A DNA stretch of 64,000 bases. It comes from an uncultured Lachnospiraceae bacterium (GTDB taxonomy: Bacteria; Bacillota; Clostridia; Lachnospirales; Lachnospiraceae). Location: contig CANPZE010000007.1 of assembly GCA_947589315.1 (NCBI GenBank), forward strand, positions 1 through 64,000, in the 5' to 3' direction. Positions 1 through 9,181 of the stretch are shown here, piece by piece. The translations under genes were made by a program, and so were the position numbers. Each line of letters opens with the position of its first letter. The first letter of the stretch is position 1. Under the pieces are notes generated by a model. The model did not search any database, had not been told where the DNA came from, and saw only the letters and a program-made list of their open reading frames with translations.

Positions 1-181
1 GAACGGCCCTAGGCTGCTGTTTAACCGGAATCTTCTGTATACTGGAGTGACCCGGGCTAAAAAATGTGTAACCATGGTGGGCAGTTCCGCTATGATCAGC
101 AGAATGATCCAGAATGTGAACGAGCAAAAGCGGTATTCCAGCCTGGAACAATGTATTCGGGAAATGGAAGGGGAGGATTGA
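1..181 (+). CDS. C-terminal fragment of SF1 helicase, RecD2-like (5' truncated by window)
   Basis: Open frame from window start to TGA at 179-181; translation ...RLLFNRNLLYTGVTRAKKCVTMVGS... matches SF1 helicase motif VI (YTxVTRAKK). Confidence 0.75.
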   Translation, partial: NGPRLLFNRNLLYTGVTRAKKCVTMVGSSAMISRMIQNVNEQKRYSSLEQCIREMEGED

Positions 182-203
182 GATATCGGCGGAAGGAACG
201 GAA

Positions 204-974
204 ATGTCAGATGTAGAAGAGCAGGAGAAAAGAGAGGGGATCTGGAACGGGATCGGCAGGGGATTTTGGAATCTTTTGTTCCCAAGGCGGTGCCCGATAT
301 GCGATCAGGCGCTTCCTGCGGGACAGGAGGCGGTCTGTGGGGCATGCCGCCAATATGTGTCTCCTTTGGCGGAGGACATCCCCCGCTGCAGAAAATGTGG
401 AAAGCCATTGGAAGACGAGGAAGAGTATTGCCTGGACTGCCAGGGGAAAAGAACCTCTTATGAATATGGATATGGGGCGTATCTTTATGACAGCCGCATG
501 CAGGAGGCTGTAGGGAGGTTGAAATATAATGGAAGAAAAGAATATGCCCGGATCTTTGCCCGGGAAATGTATGAAAGATATGGGGCCTGGATGAAGAAGA
601 CTGGCGCCCAGGCGTTGATACCGGTGCCTGTCCACAGAAAACGGTACCGGCAGAGAGGGTATAATCAGTCTGCCCTTCTGGCCAGGGAATTGTCCCGTTA
701 TTCCGGAATACCTGTGTGGGAGGACTATTTGCTGAGAGTCCGGGACACCCTTCCCCAGAAGGATCTGAGCCCGGGAGAACGGAAACAGAATCTCGTGGGA
801 GCTTTTCAGATAGACCCGGTGCAGTTAGAGTTGAAACCCAAACCAGAGTGTGTTATAATTATAGACGATATTTATACCACAGGCAGTACGATAGATGCCT
901 GTTCGGTACAGATGAAAACGCAAGGGGTCAAGCGTATTTATTTTTTGTGCCTATGTGTAGGAAAGGGATACTGA
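204..974 (+). CDS. comFC: ComF family phosphoribosyltransferase-like competence protein
   Basis: N-terminal zinc-finger cysteines (CPICDQ...CGACRQ...CRKCGKPL), VPVHRKRYRQRGYNQS and VIIIDDIYTTGST PRPP-loop motif. Confidence 0.9.
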   Translation: MSDVEEQEKREGIWNGIGRGFWNLLFPRRCPICDQALPAGQEAVCGACRQYVSPLAEDIPRCRKCGKPLEDEEEYCLDCQGKRTSYEYGYGAYLYDSRMQEAVGRLKYNGRKEYARIFAREMYERYGAWMKKTGAQALIPVPVHRKRYRQRGYNQSALLARELSRYSGIPVWEDYLLRVRDTLPQKDLSPGERKQNLVGAFQIDPVQLELKPKPECVIIIDDIYTTGSTIDACSVQMKTQGVKRIYFLCLCVGKGY

Positions 975-988
975 AAAGAGGGATTGAT

Positions 989-1396
989 ATGGATGTGAGG
1001 TATTGTAAAAACTGTAAACAGATGTTTCACTATCAGGGGTCTCCTTTATGTCCTGAATGTGAAAAGGAAATGGAAAAGAAGTTTGTTGACGTAAAGAACT
1101 ATATAAAAGAGAATCCCTCCGCCAAGATGGGGGATGTTGCAGAGGAGAATGATGTCCCAATGCAGCAGATCAAGCGGTGGATCCGGGAAGAACGCCTTTC
1201 CTTTAGTAAAGATTCCGGGGTGAGGCTAAGCTGTGAGAAATGTGGGGCTGCCATTACTACGGGACGTTTCTGCCAAAACTGTAAAAATGATATGGCCCAT
1301 CAATTCAGCGGCATATACCAGCCGGCCAAAGCGGAACAGGCAGCATTAAAATCAGGAGACAGCAAAAGCAAAATGAGATTTCTTGGCAAGGAATGA
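989..1396 (+). CDS. YvyF/TIGR03826-type flagellar operon protein (zinc ribbon + HTH-like)
   Basis: MDVRYCKNCKQMFHY...CPECEKEM... C-terminal CEKCGAAITTGRFCQNC; position after comF as in comF-yvyF order. Confidence 0.75.
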   Translation: MDVRYCKNCKQMFHYQGSPLCPECEKEMEKKFVDVKNYIKENPSAKMGDVAEENDVPMQQIKRWIREERLSFSKDSGVRLSCEKCGAAITTGRFCQNCKNDMAHQFSGIYQPAKAEQAALKSGDSKSKMRFLGKE

Positions 1397-1427
1397 TTTA
1401 TGCGTGTGCATCAGGAGGTGAGGATAG

Positions 1428-1889
1428 ATGACAGAGATTCTTAATATGGAGGAGACTTTTGATAAAATTGTAGTCTCCATTACAGAATCCCTTTCGGGGC
1501 TTACATTGTCCAGAGTAGAATCCGTTTCCGCTTCCCTGTTGCGTATGTGCAGGATCATCATACATACAAGAGGGCAATTTGAGGCATGCATGGTTTGCGA
1601 AGCAGAGCCGTCATTGTTGCAATATATCATTACACAAATGCACGGCGGCAGCCCGCCTGACCCGGAAGAGGCAGTATTATATATGAATGAATATATGAAT
1701 ATTGTCTGCGGAAGAGCAGTATCAGCGGTCAATAACGCTACGGGGAACTCCTCCCGCCTGTCAGTACCTGTCTTTTATGCACAGGAAGAAGAATTTCCTG
1801 GTACGGACAAAAAGGAACAGGAAGAGGAATTATGTTATCAATCTGCTAAAGGTTCTATGCGCTTTAAAGTATCTTACACCTTGCACTGA
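1428..1889 (+). CDS. CheX-like chemotaxis phosphatase
   Basis: E-x2-N-x22-P signature (EYMN...VP) in MNEYMNIVCGRAVSAVNNATGNSSRLSVP; next to cheY. Confidence 0.8.
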   Translation: MTEILNMEETFDKIVVSITESLSGLTLSRVESVSASLLRMCRIIIHTRGQFEACMVCEAEPSLLQYIITQMHGGSPPDPEEAVLYMNEYMNIVCGRAVSAVNNATGNSSRLSVPVFYAQEEEFPGTDKKEQEEELCYQSAKGSMRFKVSYTLH

Positions 1890-1911
1890 AAATTAATAGG
1901 AGGGAAGAGTT

Positions 1912-2298
1912 ATGGAAAAAACGACCATCATGGTAGTGGACGATTCTCCGTTCGCTTCCAAGCAGATCAAAGATCTGGTGGAGGAGAATGGATATGAAGT
2001 GATTGGTTATGCCAAAAACGGAGAGGAAGGAATTCAGCTGTATAAGGAATTGTCGCCGGAGATTGTCATTATGGACATTATCATGCCGGGGATCGATGGG
2101 CTTGAGACAGCGGAGAGGATTTTGAAAAATGATCCCAAGGCTACTATAATGATGCTGAGTTCATTGTGTGATGCCGGTACCTTGGAAGAGGTGCACAGTA
2201 TTGGGCTGAAATATCTGATCCCCAAGCCATGGGAGGATGATGTGCTGCTTGCGACTCTGGAGATCCTGAAGAAGCAGAGGAAGGCGAACAGAGAATAA
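1912..2298 (+). CDS. cheY: CheY-like single-domain response regulator
   Basis: VVDDSPF, IVIMDIIMPG phospho-Asp, LSSL, PKPW. Confidence 0.9.
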   Translation: MEKTTIMVVDDSPFASKQIKDLVEENGYEVIGYAKNGEEGIQLYKELSPEIVIMDIIMPGIDGLETAERILKNDPKATIMMLSSLCDAGTLEEVHSIGLKYLIPKPWEDDVLLATLEILKKQRKANRE

Positions 2299-2409
2299 AA
2301 TATAAAAATCTTAGGGCTGGATAGTTGACGAAGAGAGACAATATAGAATATACTTTCCTTGTCTGCAGAGAATTATATAAAATATGAGATAGAATATAGG
2401 AGTACAGAG

Positions 2410-3387
2410 ATGATTAGATCAAAAATAGTAGCGACGGGTGCCGGGATTCCGGATCAAGTGATCACCAATGATGATTTGGCAAAGATAATGGATACCAGCG
2501 ATGAGTGGATCACCCAGAGAACCGGGATCAAGCAGAGACATATTTCCTCCGGAGAGAACCTGTCTGTGCTGGCTACCAGGGCGGCACGGCAGATTCTGGA
2601 GAGGGCAGGGATGGATGCCCGGGATTTGGAACTGATTATTATGGCGACCTGTACTGCAGATTACGGGACTCCTTGTCTTGCTTGTATGGTGCAGAAGGAA
2701 ATTGGCGCTGACAGGGCAGTGGCTTTTGATGTGACGGCAGCTTGTTCCGGGTTCTTATTTGCTACCAGCGTAGCGGACAAGTTTCTCCGGACCGGTGTCT
2801 ATAAGAATGCTTTAGTAGTGGGCGGAGAAATGATATCCAAGATCGTAGACTGGACAGACCGTTCTACCTGCGTCCTCTTTGGGGATGGCGCAGCCGGAGT
2901 GCTGCTTCAGACCACGGAGGAGGAAGAAGGCATTATGGTAGAAGAGCTGGGTTCCAAGGGAGATATGTATGAAGTGTTGACCGATGGATATACGCCGGCC
3001 GCCAATGCGTTTAATGATGTGCCGCCTTTGGACAAAATGGATTTTGTCCATATGGACGGAAGGGCAGTTTTCAAATTTGCTACCAAAAAGATCGTAGAGA
3101 GTGTGAACCGCGTATTGGATCAGGCGGGACTGACTCCGGAAGATATTAAGTATTTCATTCCCCATCAGGCCAATGCACGGATCATTGATGTGGCGGTAAG
3201 CAAGCTAAAGATACCTAAGGAGAAGTTTTATGTAAATATCGAGAGATATGCCAATACTTCTTCCGCCAGCATACCTACTGCATTGAATGAGATGAATGAA
3301 ATGGGGATGCTCCAGAAGGGGGATAAGATCGTTCTCTGCGGTTTTGGCGGCGGTCTTTCCTGGGGGACGATTTTGATCACATGGTAG
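2410..3387 (+). CDS. fabH: beta-ketoacyl-ACP synthase III
   Basis: DEWITQRTGIKQRHI, DVTAACSGF active-site Cys, HQANARI, GFGGGLSWG. Confidence 0.96.
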   Translation: MIRSKIVATGAGIPDQVITNDDLAKIMDTSDEWITQRTGIKQRHISSGENLSVLATRAARQILERAGMDARDLELIIMATCTADYGTPCLACMVQKEIGADRAVAFDVTAACSGFLFATSVADKFLRTGVYKNALVVGGEMISKIVDWTDRSTCVLFGDGAAGVLLQTTEEEEGIMVEELGSKGDMYEVLTDGYTPAANAFNDVPPLDKMDFVHMDGRAVFKFATKKIVESVNRVLDQAGLTPEDIKYFIPHQANARIIDVAVSKLKIPKEKFYVNIERYANTSSASIPTALNEMNEMGMLQKGDKIVLCGFGGGLSWGTILITW

Positions 3388-3405
3388 CCATAATAAAGTA
3401 TATTG

Positions 3406-3419
3406 CTGTGACATCACAG
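3406..3419. promoter_or_regulatory. Perfect 6-bp inverted repeat CTGTGA-CA-TCACAG between fabH and acpP
   Basis: Read directly: tattgCTGTGAcaTCACAGtatata. Confidence 0.45.
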
Positions 3420-3462
3420 TATATATAAATCAATCAAACAAGAATAACAGGAGGAAATTCAA

Positions 3463-3690
3463 ATGGTATTTGAGAAGATCAGAGAAATCATTGCAGAGCA
3501 GACAGGAAAGGATGAGAGCGAGATTACATTGGAGACCAATGTAAAAGAAGATCTTGATGCTGACTCTCTGGATTTATTTCAGATCATCAATGACATTGAG
3601 GACGAGTTCGAGGTTTCTATCGAGGATCCGGAGAGCATTGTGACTGTCAAGGATGCGGTAGACTTTGTGGAGAGCCACAAGGAGGACTAA
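3463..3690 (+). CDS. acpP: acyl carrier protein
   Basis: DLDADSLDLFQIIND phosphopantetheine Ser motif; SD aggagg. Confidence 0.96.
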   Translation: MVFEKIREIIAEQTGKDESEITLETNVKEDLDADSLDLFQIINDIEDEFEVSIEDPESIVTVKDAVDFVESHKED

Positions 3691-3748
3691 GAAACAAAAG
3701 GGTTTTCTGCTTGCAGAGAACCTGCAGGAGAAGACATACTGGCTGGGA

Positions 3749-3769
3749 GGCGTTCCGGAAAGGGACGCC
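3749..3769 (+). other. 8-bp stem hairpin in acpP-fabD gap
   Basis: GGCGTTCC-GGAAA-GGGACGCC (one U.G wobble), no U-tract. Confidence 0.55.
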
Positions 3770-3816
3770 GATACTCAGCTTATTTCTTTGGTTGGAAAGG
3801 GAAAAGGCTGTAAAGG

Positions 3817-4758
3817 ATGAAGACGGTATTTATGTTTAGCGGCCAGGGCGCGCAGTATGCTGGCATGGGAAAAGAACTGTATCAGAATTATGCAGTAGCA
3901 AAGGACATATTTGACAGAGCAGATGCGGTGTTGGGATATTCCATCAAAGAGCTTTGTTTTCAGGATGAAGAAAAGCTGGGAGAGACAGAGTATGCGCAGC
4001 CGGCTATCCTTACAATGAGCATTGCGGCCATGAAGGTGTTGCAGGAGCAGGGCGTTCGGGCTGATATGACGGCCGGATTAAGCCTCGGCGAATATTCGGC
4101 TTATGTTGCCAGTGGGGCCATGGATTTTGAAGAGGCGGTAGCATTGGTACAAAAAAGAGGAAAATTTATGGCGGAAGCAGTCCCCTCAGGAGAGGGAGGA
4201 ATGTACGCCATTATAGGATTAGAGCAGGAATTGGTTGAGGAGGCATGCCGGCAGGCCACAGAAGAGGGCCTGGGACTGGCAGTTCCGGCCAATTATAATG
4301 CGCCGGGGCAGATCGTTATTGCCGGCAGGACGCCTGCTGTAGCGAGAGCTGCGGAACTGGCGAAGGAAAAGGGAGCAAAGCTGGCGGTCAAGCTAAAGGT
4401 GAGCGGCCCCTTCCATACGGAGCTGCTGGAACCGGCTTCCCAACGGTTGAAACCGGAGCTGGAGAAGCTGACGATCTCACCGATGCAGATACCGGTATAT
4501 ACTAATGTAAATGCCCAGGTTGTAGAGAAGAAGGAAGATATTGTCCCTATTCTTACCAGACAGATCTGCTGCCCGGTAAAATGGGAGGAGATCATAAGAA
4601 ATATGGCACAGCAGGGAGCGGACACCTTCATTGAGCTGGGGCCGGGGAAGGCTCTTGCCGGCTTTGTCAAGAGAACCTTAAAAGGAGTAACGATCCTGAA
4701 TGTAGAAGATGTATCTTCTCTGGATAAAACGATGAAGAAGCTCCATGAAATTGTATAA
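3817..4758 (+). CDS. fabD: malonyl-CoA:ACP transacylase
   Basis: FMFSGQGAQYAGMG, AGLSLGEYSA nucleophile Ser. Confidence 0.96.
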   Translation: MKTVFMFSGQGAQYAGMGKELYQNYAVAKDIFDRADAVLGYSIKELCFQDEEKLGETEYAQPAILTMSIAAMKVLQEQGVRADMTAGLSLGEYSAYVASGAMDFEEAVALVQKRGKFMAEAVPSGEGGMYAIIGLEQELVEEACRQATEEGLGLAVPANYNAPGQIVIAGRTPAVARAAELAKEKGAKLAVKLKVSGPFHTELLEPASQRLKPELEKLTISPMQIPVYTNVNAQVVEKKEDIVPILTRQICCPVKWEEIIRNMAQQGADTFIELGPGKALAGFVKRTLKGVTILNVEDVSSLDKTMKKLHEIV

Positions 4759-4777
4759 AAATGGAATGAGGTGGAAT

Positions 4778-5506
4778 ATGTTAAAAGGAAAGACAGTGAT
4801 TGTGACCGGAGCTGCAAAGGGGATTGGCAGGGAGATTGCGCTGCAGTTTGCCAAAAAGGGCTGCAATATCGTGCTGAACTATCGTAGCAATGTGTCGGAT
4901 GACCTGATCCAGGAGATTGAAGGATGCGGGGTGCAGTGCATGCCGGTCCAGGGCGATGTAAGCGACTTCGCTTTTGCCGGCCAGATGGTCAAAGAGGCGA
5001 AGAAGGCCCTGGGGACGATAGACGTATTGGTGAACAATGCAGGAATCACAAGAGACATGCTTTTAATGCGTATGTCGGAGGAGGATTTTGACGCAGTGAT
5101 CAATACCAATCTGAAAGGAACTTTTAACATGATCCGCCATGTGAGTAATGTGATGTTAAAGCAGCGCAGCGGGGCGATCATTAATATGTCTTCTGTGGTG
5201 GGTGTTACAGGGAATGCCGGACAGGCGAATTATGCGGCTTCCAAGGCCGGGGTCATTGGCCTGACCAAATCTACGGCAAAAGAATTGGCGGCGAGAGGAG
5301 TTACCTGCAATGCAATAGCGCCTGGTTTTGTGGAGACCGATATGACCGGCGCATTATCTGAGGAAGTACAGAAGGCGATCCTGGATACGATACCATTGAA
5401 AAAGTATGGTCATGTAGACGACATTGCCAGAGCAGCAGTATTTTTGGCAGAGAATTCCTATATCACCGGTCAGGTGCTGAATGTTGACGGCGGCATGGTG
5501 ATGTAG
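4778..5506 (+). CDS. fabG: 3-oxoacyl-ACP reductase
   Basis: VTGAAKGIGREIA, NNAGITRD, YAASKAG SDR catalytic motif. Confidence 0.96.
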   Translation: MLKGKTVIVTGAAKGIGREIALQFAKKGCNIVLNYRSNVSDDLIQEIEGCGVQCMPVQGDVSDFAFAGQMVKEAKKALGTIDVLVNNAGITRDMLLMRMSEEDFDAVINTNLKGTFNMIRHVSNVMLKQRSGAIINMSSVVGVTGNAGQANYAASKAGVIGLTKSTAKELAARGVTCNAIAPGFVETDMTGALSEEVQKAILDTIPLKKYGHVDDIARAAVFLAENSYITGQVLNVDGGMVM

Positions 5507-5526
5507 GTGGATTGCGGAGGTAGAAA

Positions 5527-6765
5527 ATGGCAAGAAGAGTTGTAGTTACGGGAATGGGAGCGGTAACGCCCCTGGGAAGCACAGTGGACACCCTTTGGGA
5601 AGGGATCCGCAATGGCGTCTGTGGGATTGACTATATCAAGAAATTTGACACAACAGATTTTAAGGTGAAGGTAGCGGGTGAAGTGAAAGGCTTTGATGCT
5701 GAGCAATATATGTCAAAGAAGGATGCGAAGCGGAATGATCTTTTTGCGGTGTATGCCATGGGAGCGGCAGTACAGGCCTTTGAGGACAGCGGACTGGATA
5801 TGGAAAAGGAAGACAGCGACCGCATTGGTGTGATTATTGGTTCCGGTGTGGGCGGCCTGATGACAATGCAGGAGCAGGTTACCCGGATGAATGAAAAGGG
5901 ACCGGCCAGAGTATCGCCTCTGTTTATTCCTATGACTATCGGTAACATGGCGGCAGGAAATGTTGCGATCCGTTTTGGGATTACCGGCGTCTGTGAGAAT
6001 ATCGTTACTGCCTGCGCAACAGGTACAAACTGTGTCGGAGAAGCTTTCCGGAACATCAAGCACGGTTATCTGGATGCCTGTATCGCCGGAGGGGCGGAGG
6101 GATCGATTTGTGAGATTGGCGTGGCAGGATTTACGAACCTGACGGCTTTATCCCAAAGCGAGGATCCGAAGGATGCCTGCAAGCCCTTTGATAAGGACAG
6201 AAACGGGTTTGTGATGTCGGATGGCTCCGGCATCCTGGTCCTGGAGGAATTAGAGCATGCTAAGGCCAGAGGAGCGAAGATCTATGGAGAGATTGTTGGC
6301 TATGGAACGAACAGTGACGCCTATCATATGACGGCTCCCCTTCCGGATGGCTCCGGCGCTGCCAAGGCTATGAAGCTGGCCATGGAGGAGGCCGGTATCA
6401 CTCCGGAACAGGTGGGATATATCAATGCGCATGGGACCGGTACCCATGCGAATGACAGTGGAGAGACAGCAGCGATCAAGCTGGCCATGGGAGAGGCTGC
6501 TTACCAGATCCCGATCAGTTCCACCAAGTCTATGACAGGACATTTGCTGGGGGCTGCGGGCGCAGTAGAAGCGATTGTTGCGATCCGGGCTCTGGAAGAA
6601 GGATTTCTGCCACCCACCATCAATTATAAGACGCCGGATGAAGAATGCGATCTGGATTACATCCCCAATGTGGGAAGGGCTGTGGAAAATGTGGAATATG
6701 CGTTGTCCAATTCCCTTGGCTTTGGTGGGCACAATGCAGTGCTTTGTCTGAAAAAATATAAATAA
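5527..6765 (+). CDS. fabF: beta-ketoacyl-ACP synthase II
   Basis: VVTGMGAVTPLG, TACATGTN active site, HGTGTHAND. Confidence 0.96.
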   Translation: MARRVVVTGMGAVTPLGSTVDTLWEGIRNGVCGIDYIKKFDTTDFKVKVAGEVKGFDAEQYMSKKDAKRNDLFAVYAMGAAVQAFEDSGLDMEKEDSDRIGVIIGSGVGGLMTMQEQVTRMNEKGPARVSPLFIPMTIGNMAAGNVAIRFGITGVCENIVTACATGTNCVGEAFRNIKHGYLDACIAGGAEGSICEIGVAGFTNLTALSQSEDPKDACKPFDKDRNGFVMSDGSGILVLEELEHAKARGAKIYGEIVGYGTNSDAYHMTAPLPDGSGAAKAMKLAMEEAGITPEQVGYINAHGTGTHANDSGETAAIKLAMGEAAYQIPISSTKSMTGHLLGAAGAVEAIVAIRALEEGFLPPTINYKTPDEECDLDYIPNVGRAVENVEYALSNSLGFGGHNAVLCLKKYK

Positions 6766-6787
6766 CAGATGGGAAGGAGACAGAAAT

Positions 6788-7291
6788 ATGCAGTATGAAC
6801 AGGTAAAAGAATTGATCGCTATCTTTGAGAAAACAGATCTGAATGATATGGAACTGACTCTGGATAACATGTCTATCCGCTTGAACCGAAGCAGGCCTTC
6901 CACAGTCGGAGCAGTTCCTGCTTACGGAGCTCCTATACCTGTGGCGCAGCCCCAGATCCCAGCAGCCGCAGCGCCGGCGATACCTGCAGTGGCAGAGGCA
7001 GCGCAGGCGCCCGTGGCAGAGACAGAGGAAGCAGCTGACGACAAGGAAAAGAAGGAAGGGACTATCGTAAAGGCGCCTATCGTTGGGACATTTTATGCCA
7101 GCCCGGAGCCGGATAAGCCGCCCTATGTCAAGGTGGGAGATACCGTTGCCCAGGGAGACATACTCTGTATTATAGAAGCAATGAAGTTTATGAATGAAGT
7201 TCCCAGTGAGGCTGGGGGAAAGATTGCAGAGATTTTTGTTAAGGATGGGGATTTTGTAGAATTTGGCCAGGAATTATTCCGGATCGTATAA
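6788..7291 (+). CDS. accB: acetyl-CoA carboxylase biotin carboxyl carrier protein
   Basis: Pro/Ala-rich linker and IIEAMKFMNE biotinylation motif. Confidence 0.95.
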   Translation: MQYEQVKELIAIFEKTDLNDMELTLDNMSIRLNRSRPSTVGAVPAYGAPIPVAQPQIPAAAAPAIPAVAEAAQAPVAETEEAADDKEKKEGTIVKAPIVGTFYASPEPDKPPYVKVGDTVAQGDILCIIEAMKFMNEVPSEAGGKIAEIFVKDGDFVEFGQELFRIV

Positions 7292-7307
7292 GAGAGGAGA
7301 AAAGGAT

Positions 7308-7733
7308 ATGATGATGGATATCCAGGAAATCATGAACATCATTCCCCACAGGCCGCCGTTTCTTCTGGTGGACCGGATCATTGATATGGTTCCCGGAGAG
7401 AGTGTTACGGCGCTGAAGAATGTGAGCATGAATGAGCCCTATTTTGTAGGGCATTTTCCGCAGGAGCCGGTAATGCCGGGGGTTCTCATTGTAGAGGCAA
7501 TGGCCCAGGCAGGGGCGGTAGCGATTTTGTCTATGGAGGATTTTAAAGGGAAGACCGCTTATTTTGGCGGGATTAAAAATGCCAAGTTTAAGCAGAAGGT
7601 AGTTCCGGGAGACGCACTGCGAATGGAAGTCTCCATTGTAAAATTGAAGAAAAATGCCGGTGTGGGCCAGGGAACTGCTTACGTAGGGGACAAAGTGGCC
7701 GCTCAGGCGGAATTTATATTTATGATAGGCTGA
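7308..7733 (+). CDS. fabZ: 3-hydroxyacyl-ACP dehydratase
   Basis: [33 protein letters not shown]. Confidence 0.96.
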   Translation: MMMDIQEIMNIIPHRPPFLLVDRIIDMVPGESVTALKNVSMNEPYFVGHFPQEPVMPGVLIVEAMAQAGAVAILSMEDFKGKTAYFGGIKNAKFKQKVVPGDALRMEVSIVKLKKNAGVGQGTAYVGDKVAAQAEFIFMIG

Positions 7734-7777
7734 CAGGAATACCGGATGGATTCTAAATGGCCTGATGGGAGGAGCGA

Positions 7778-9127
7778 ATGTTTGATAAAATCTTAATCGC
7801 CAATCGTGGAGAGATTGCGGTACGTGTAATACGGGCCTGTCGGGAAATGGGCATTCAGACCGTGGCTGTATTTTCCGAGCCGGACAGAGAGGCGCTGCAT
7901 GCCCAATTGGCAGATGAGGCAGTATGTATCGGTTCTGCCAAGGTGACAGACAGTTATCTGAATATGAAGAACATTATCAGCGCTGCTGTGGAGAAAAAAG
8001 CGCAGGCTATCCATCCAGGTTTTGGATTTCTGTCAGAGAACAGCACGTTTGCCGCTATGTGCCAGGAGTGTAATATCCAATTTATCGGGCCGTCTCCTTC
8101 TGTGATCGATGCCATGGGGAACAAAGCCCATGCCAGGGATATGATGATCCAGGCGGGAGTTCCGGTCATTCCCGGCAGCGATGGCGTGGTCAAGGATCTG
8201 GATCAGGCCTATCAGGTAGCAGAACAGCTGGGATATCCGGTGATGGTAAAGGCTTCTGCCGGCGGCGGCGGTAAGGGGATCCGGATCGTACGCAGCCGGG
8301 AAGAGCTGCAGAATGCCTATGAATCTGCCAAAAGTGAGACCATGGCGGCCTTCGGGGATGATACCATGTATATGGAAAAGGTTATCGAATATGCCCGCCA
8401 TATAGAGGTGCAGGTGCTGGGAGACCATTATGGGAATATCATCCATCTGGGGGAAAGAGATTGTTCCCTCCAGAGAAGGAATCAAAAGGTACTGGAGGAA
8501 GCGCCAAGTCCGGCGATCTCTCAGGAGGTACGCGAGAGAATGTGCGACTCCGCAGTGAAGGCGGCCAGGGCAGCCGGCTATCAGAGCGCAGGTACCATTG
8601 AATTTCTTTATGATAAGTCCGGAAATTATTATTTCATGGAAATGAATACCAGAGTACAGGTGGAGCATCCAGTTACAGAAATGGTCACTAATGTGGACAT
8701 CATCAAGGAACAGATACGGATTGCCGCCGGAGAGAGGCTTTCTCTGTCCCAGGAGGATATTAAGATCCAGGGGCATGCAATGGAATGCCGGATCAATGCG
8801 GAGAATCCAGAACGGGGCTTTGCTCCCTGTCCGGGGATCATCGATTATCTTCTCCTTCCCGGAGGAGGACTGGGGCTGCGCGTGGATACTGCAGTATATG
8901 AGGGATACGAGATTCCGCCCTATTATGATTCTATGATCGCTAAGCTGATCGTTCATGGCAAGACCCGTGAGGAAGCGATCTCCAAAATGAAACGGGCATT
9001 GTATGAATTTATTATTTCCGGGATTGACACGAATATTGAGTTCCAGAACCGGATTCTGAACGATCCTCAGTACATCAAAGGGGAATTTGACACCTCGTTT
9101 TTGGAGGAACATATTTTGAGAAAATAA
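7778..9127 (+). CDS. accC: acetyl-CoA carboxylase biotin carboxylase
   Basis: KILIANRGEIAVRVIRACRE, ASAGGGGKGIRIV, MNTRVQVEHPVTE. Confidence 0.96.
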   Translation: MFDKILIANRGEIAVRVIRACREMGIQTVAVFSEPDREALHAQLADEAVCIGSAKVTDSYLNMKNIISAAVEKKAQAIHPGFGFLSENSTFAAMCQECNIQFIGPSPSVIDAMGNKAHARDMMIQAGVPVIPGSDGVVKDLDQAYQVAEQLGYPVMVKASAGGGGKGIRIVRSREELQNAYESAKSETMAAFGDDTMYMEKVIEYARHIEVQVLGDHYGNIIHLGERDCSLQRRNQKVLEEAPSPAISQEVRERMCDSAVKAARAAGYQSAGTIEFLYDKSGNYYFMEMNTRVQVEHPVTEMVTNVDIIKEQIRIAAGERLSLSQEDIKIQGHAMECRINAENPERGFAPCPGIIDYLLLPGGGLGLRVDTAVYEGYEIPPYYDSMIAKLIVHGKTREEAISKMKRALYEFIISGIDTNIEFQNRILNDPQYIKGEFDTSFLEEHILRK

Positions 9128-9181
9128 TCGGCGGCAGGCAAGTGACGCAGCTTTGTACCGCAGACGGAAAGGAATGGTCTC

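Noticed and set aside
3400-3425. CRP/FNR-type site at TGTGA...TCACA
   Set aside because: Half-sites are separated by 2 bp, not the ~6 bp expected for CRP
8033-9112. 359-aa minus-strand ORF
   Set aside because: Antisense to accC; no family-like motifs; shadow ORF
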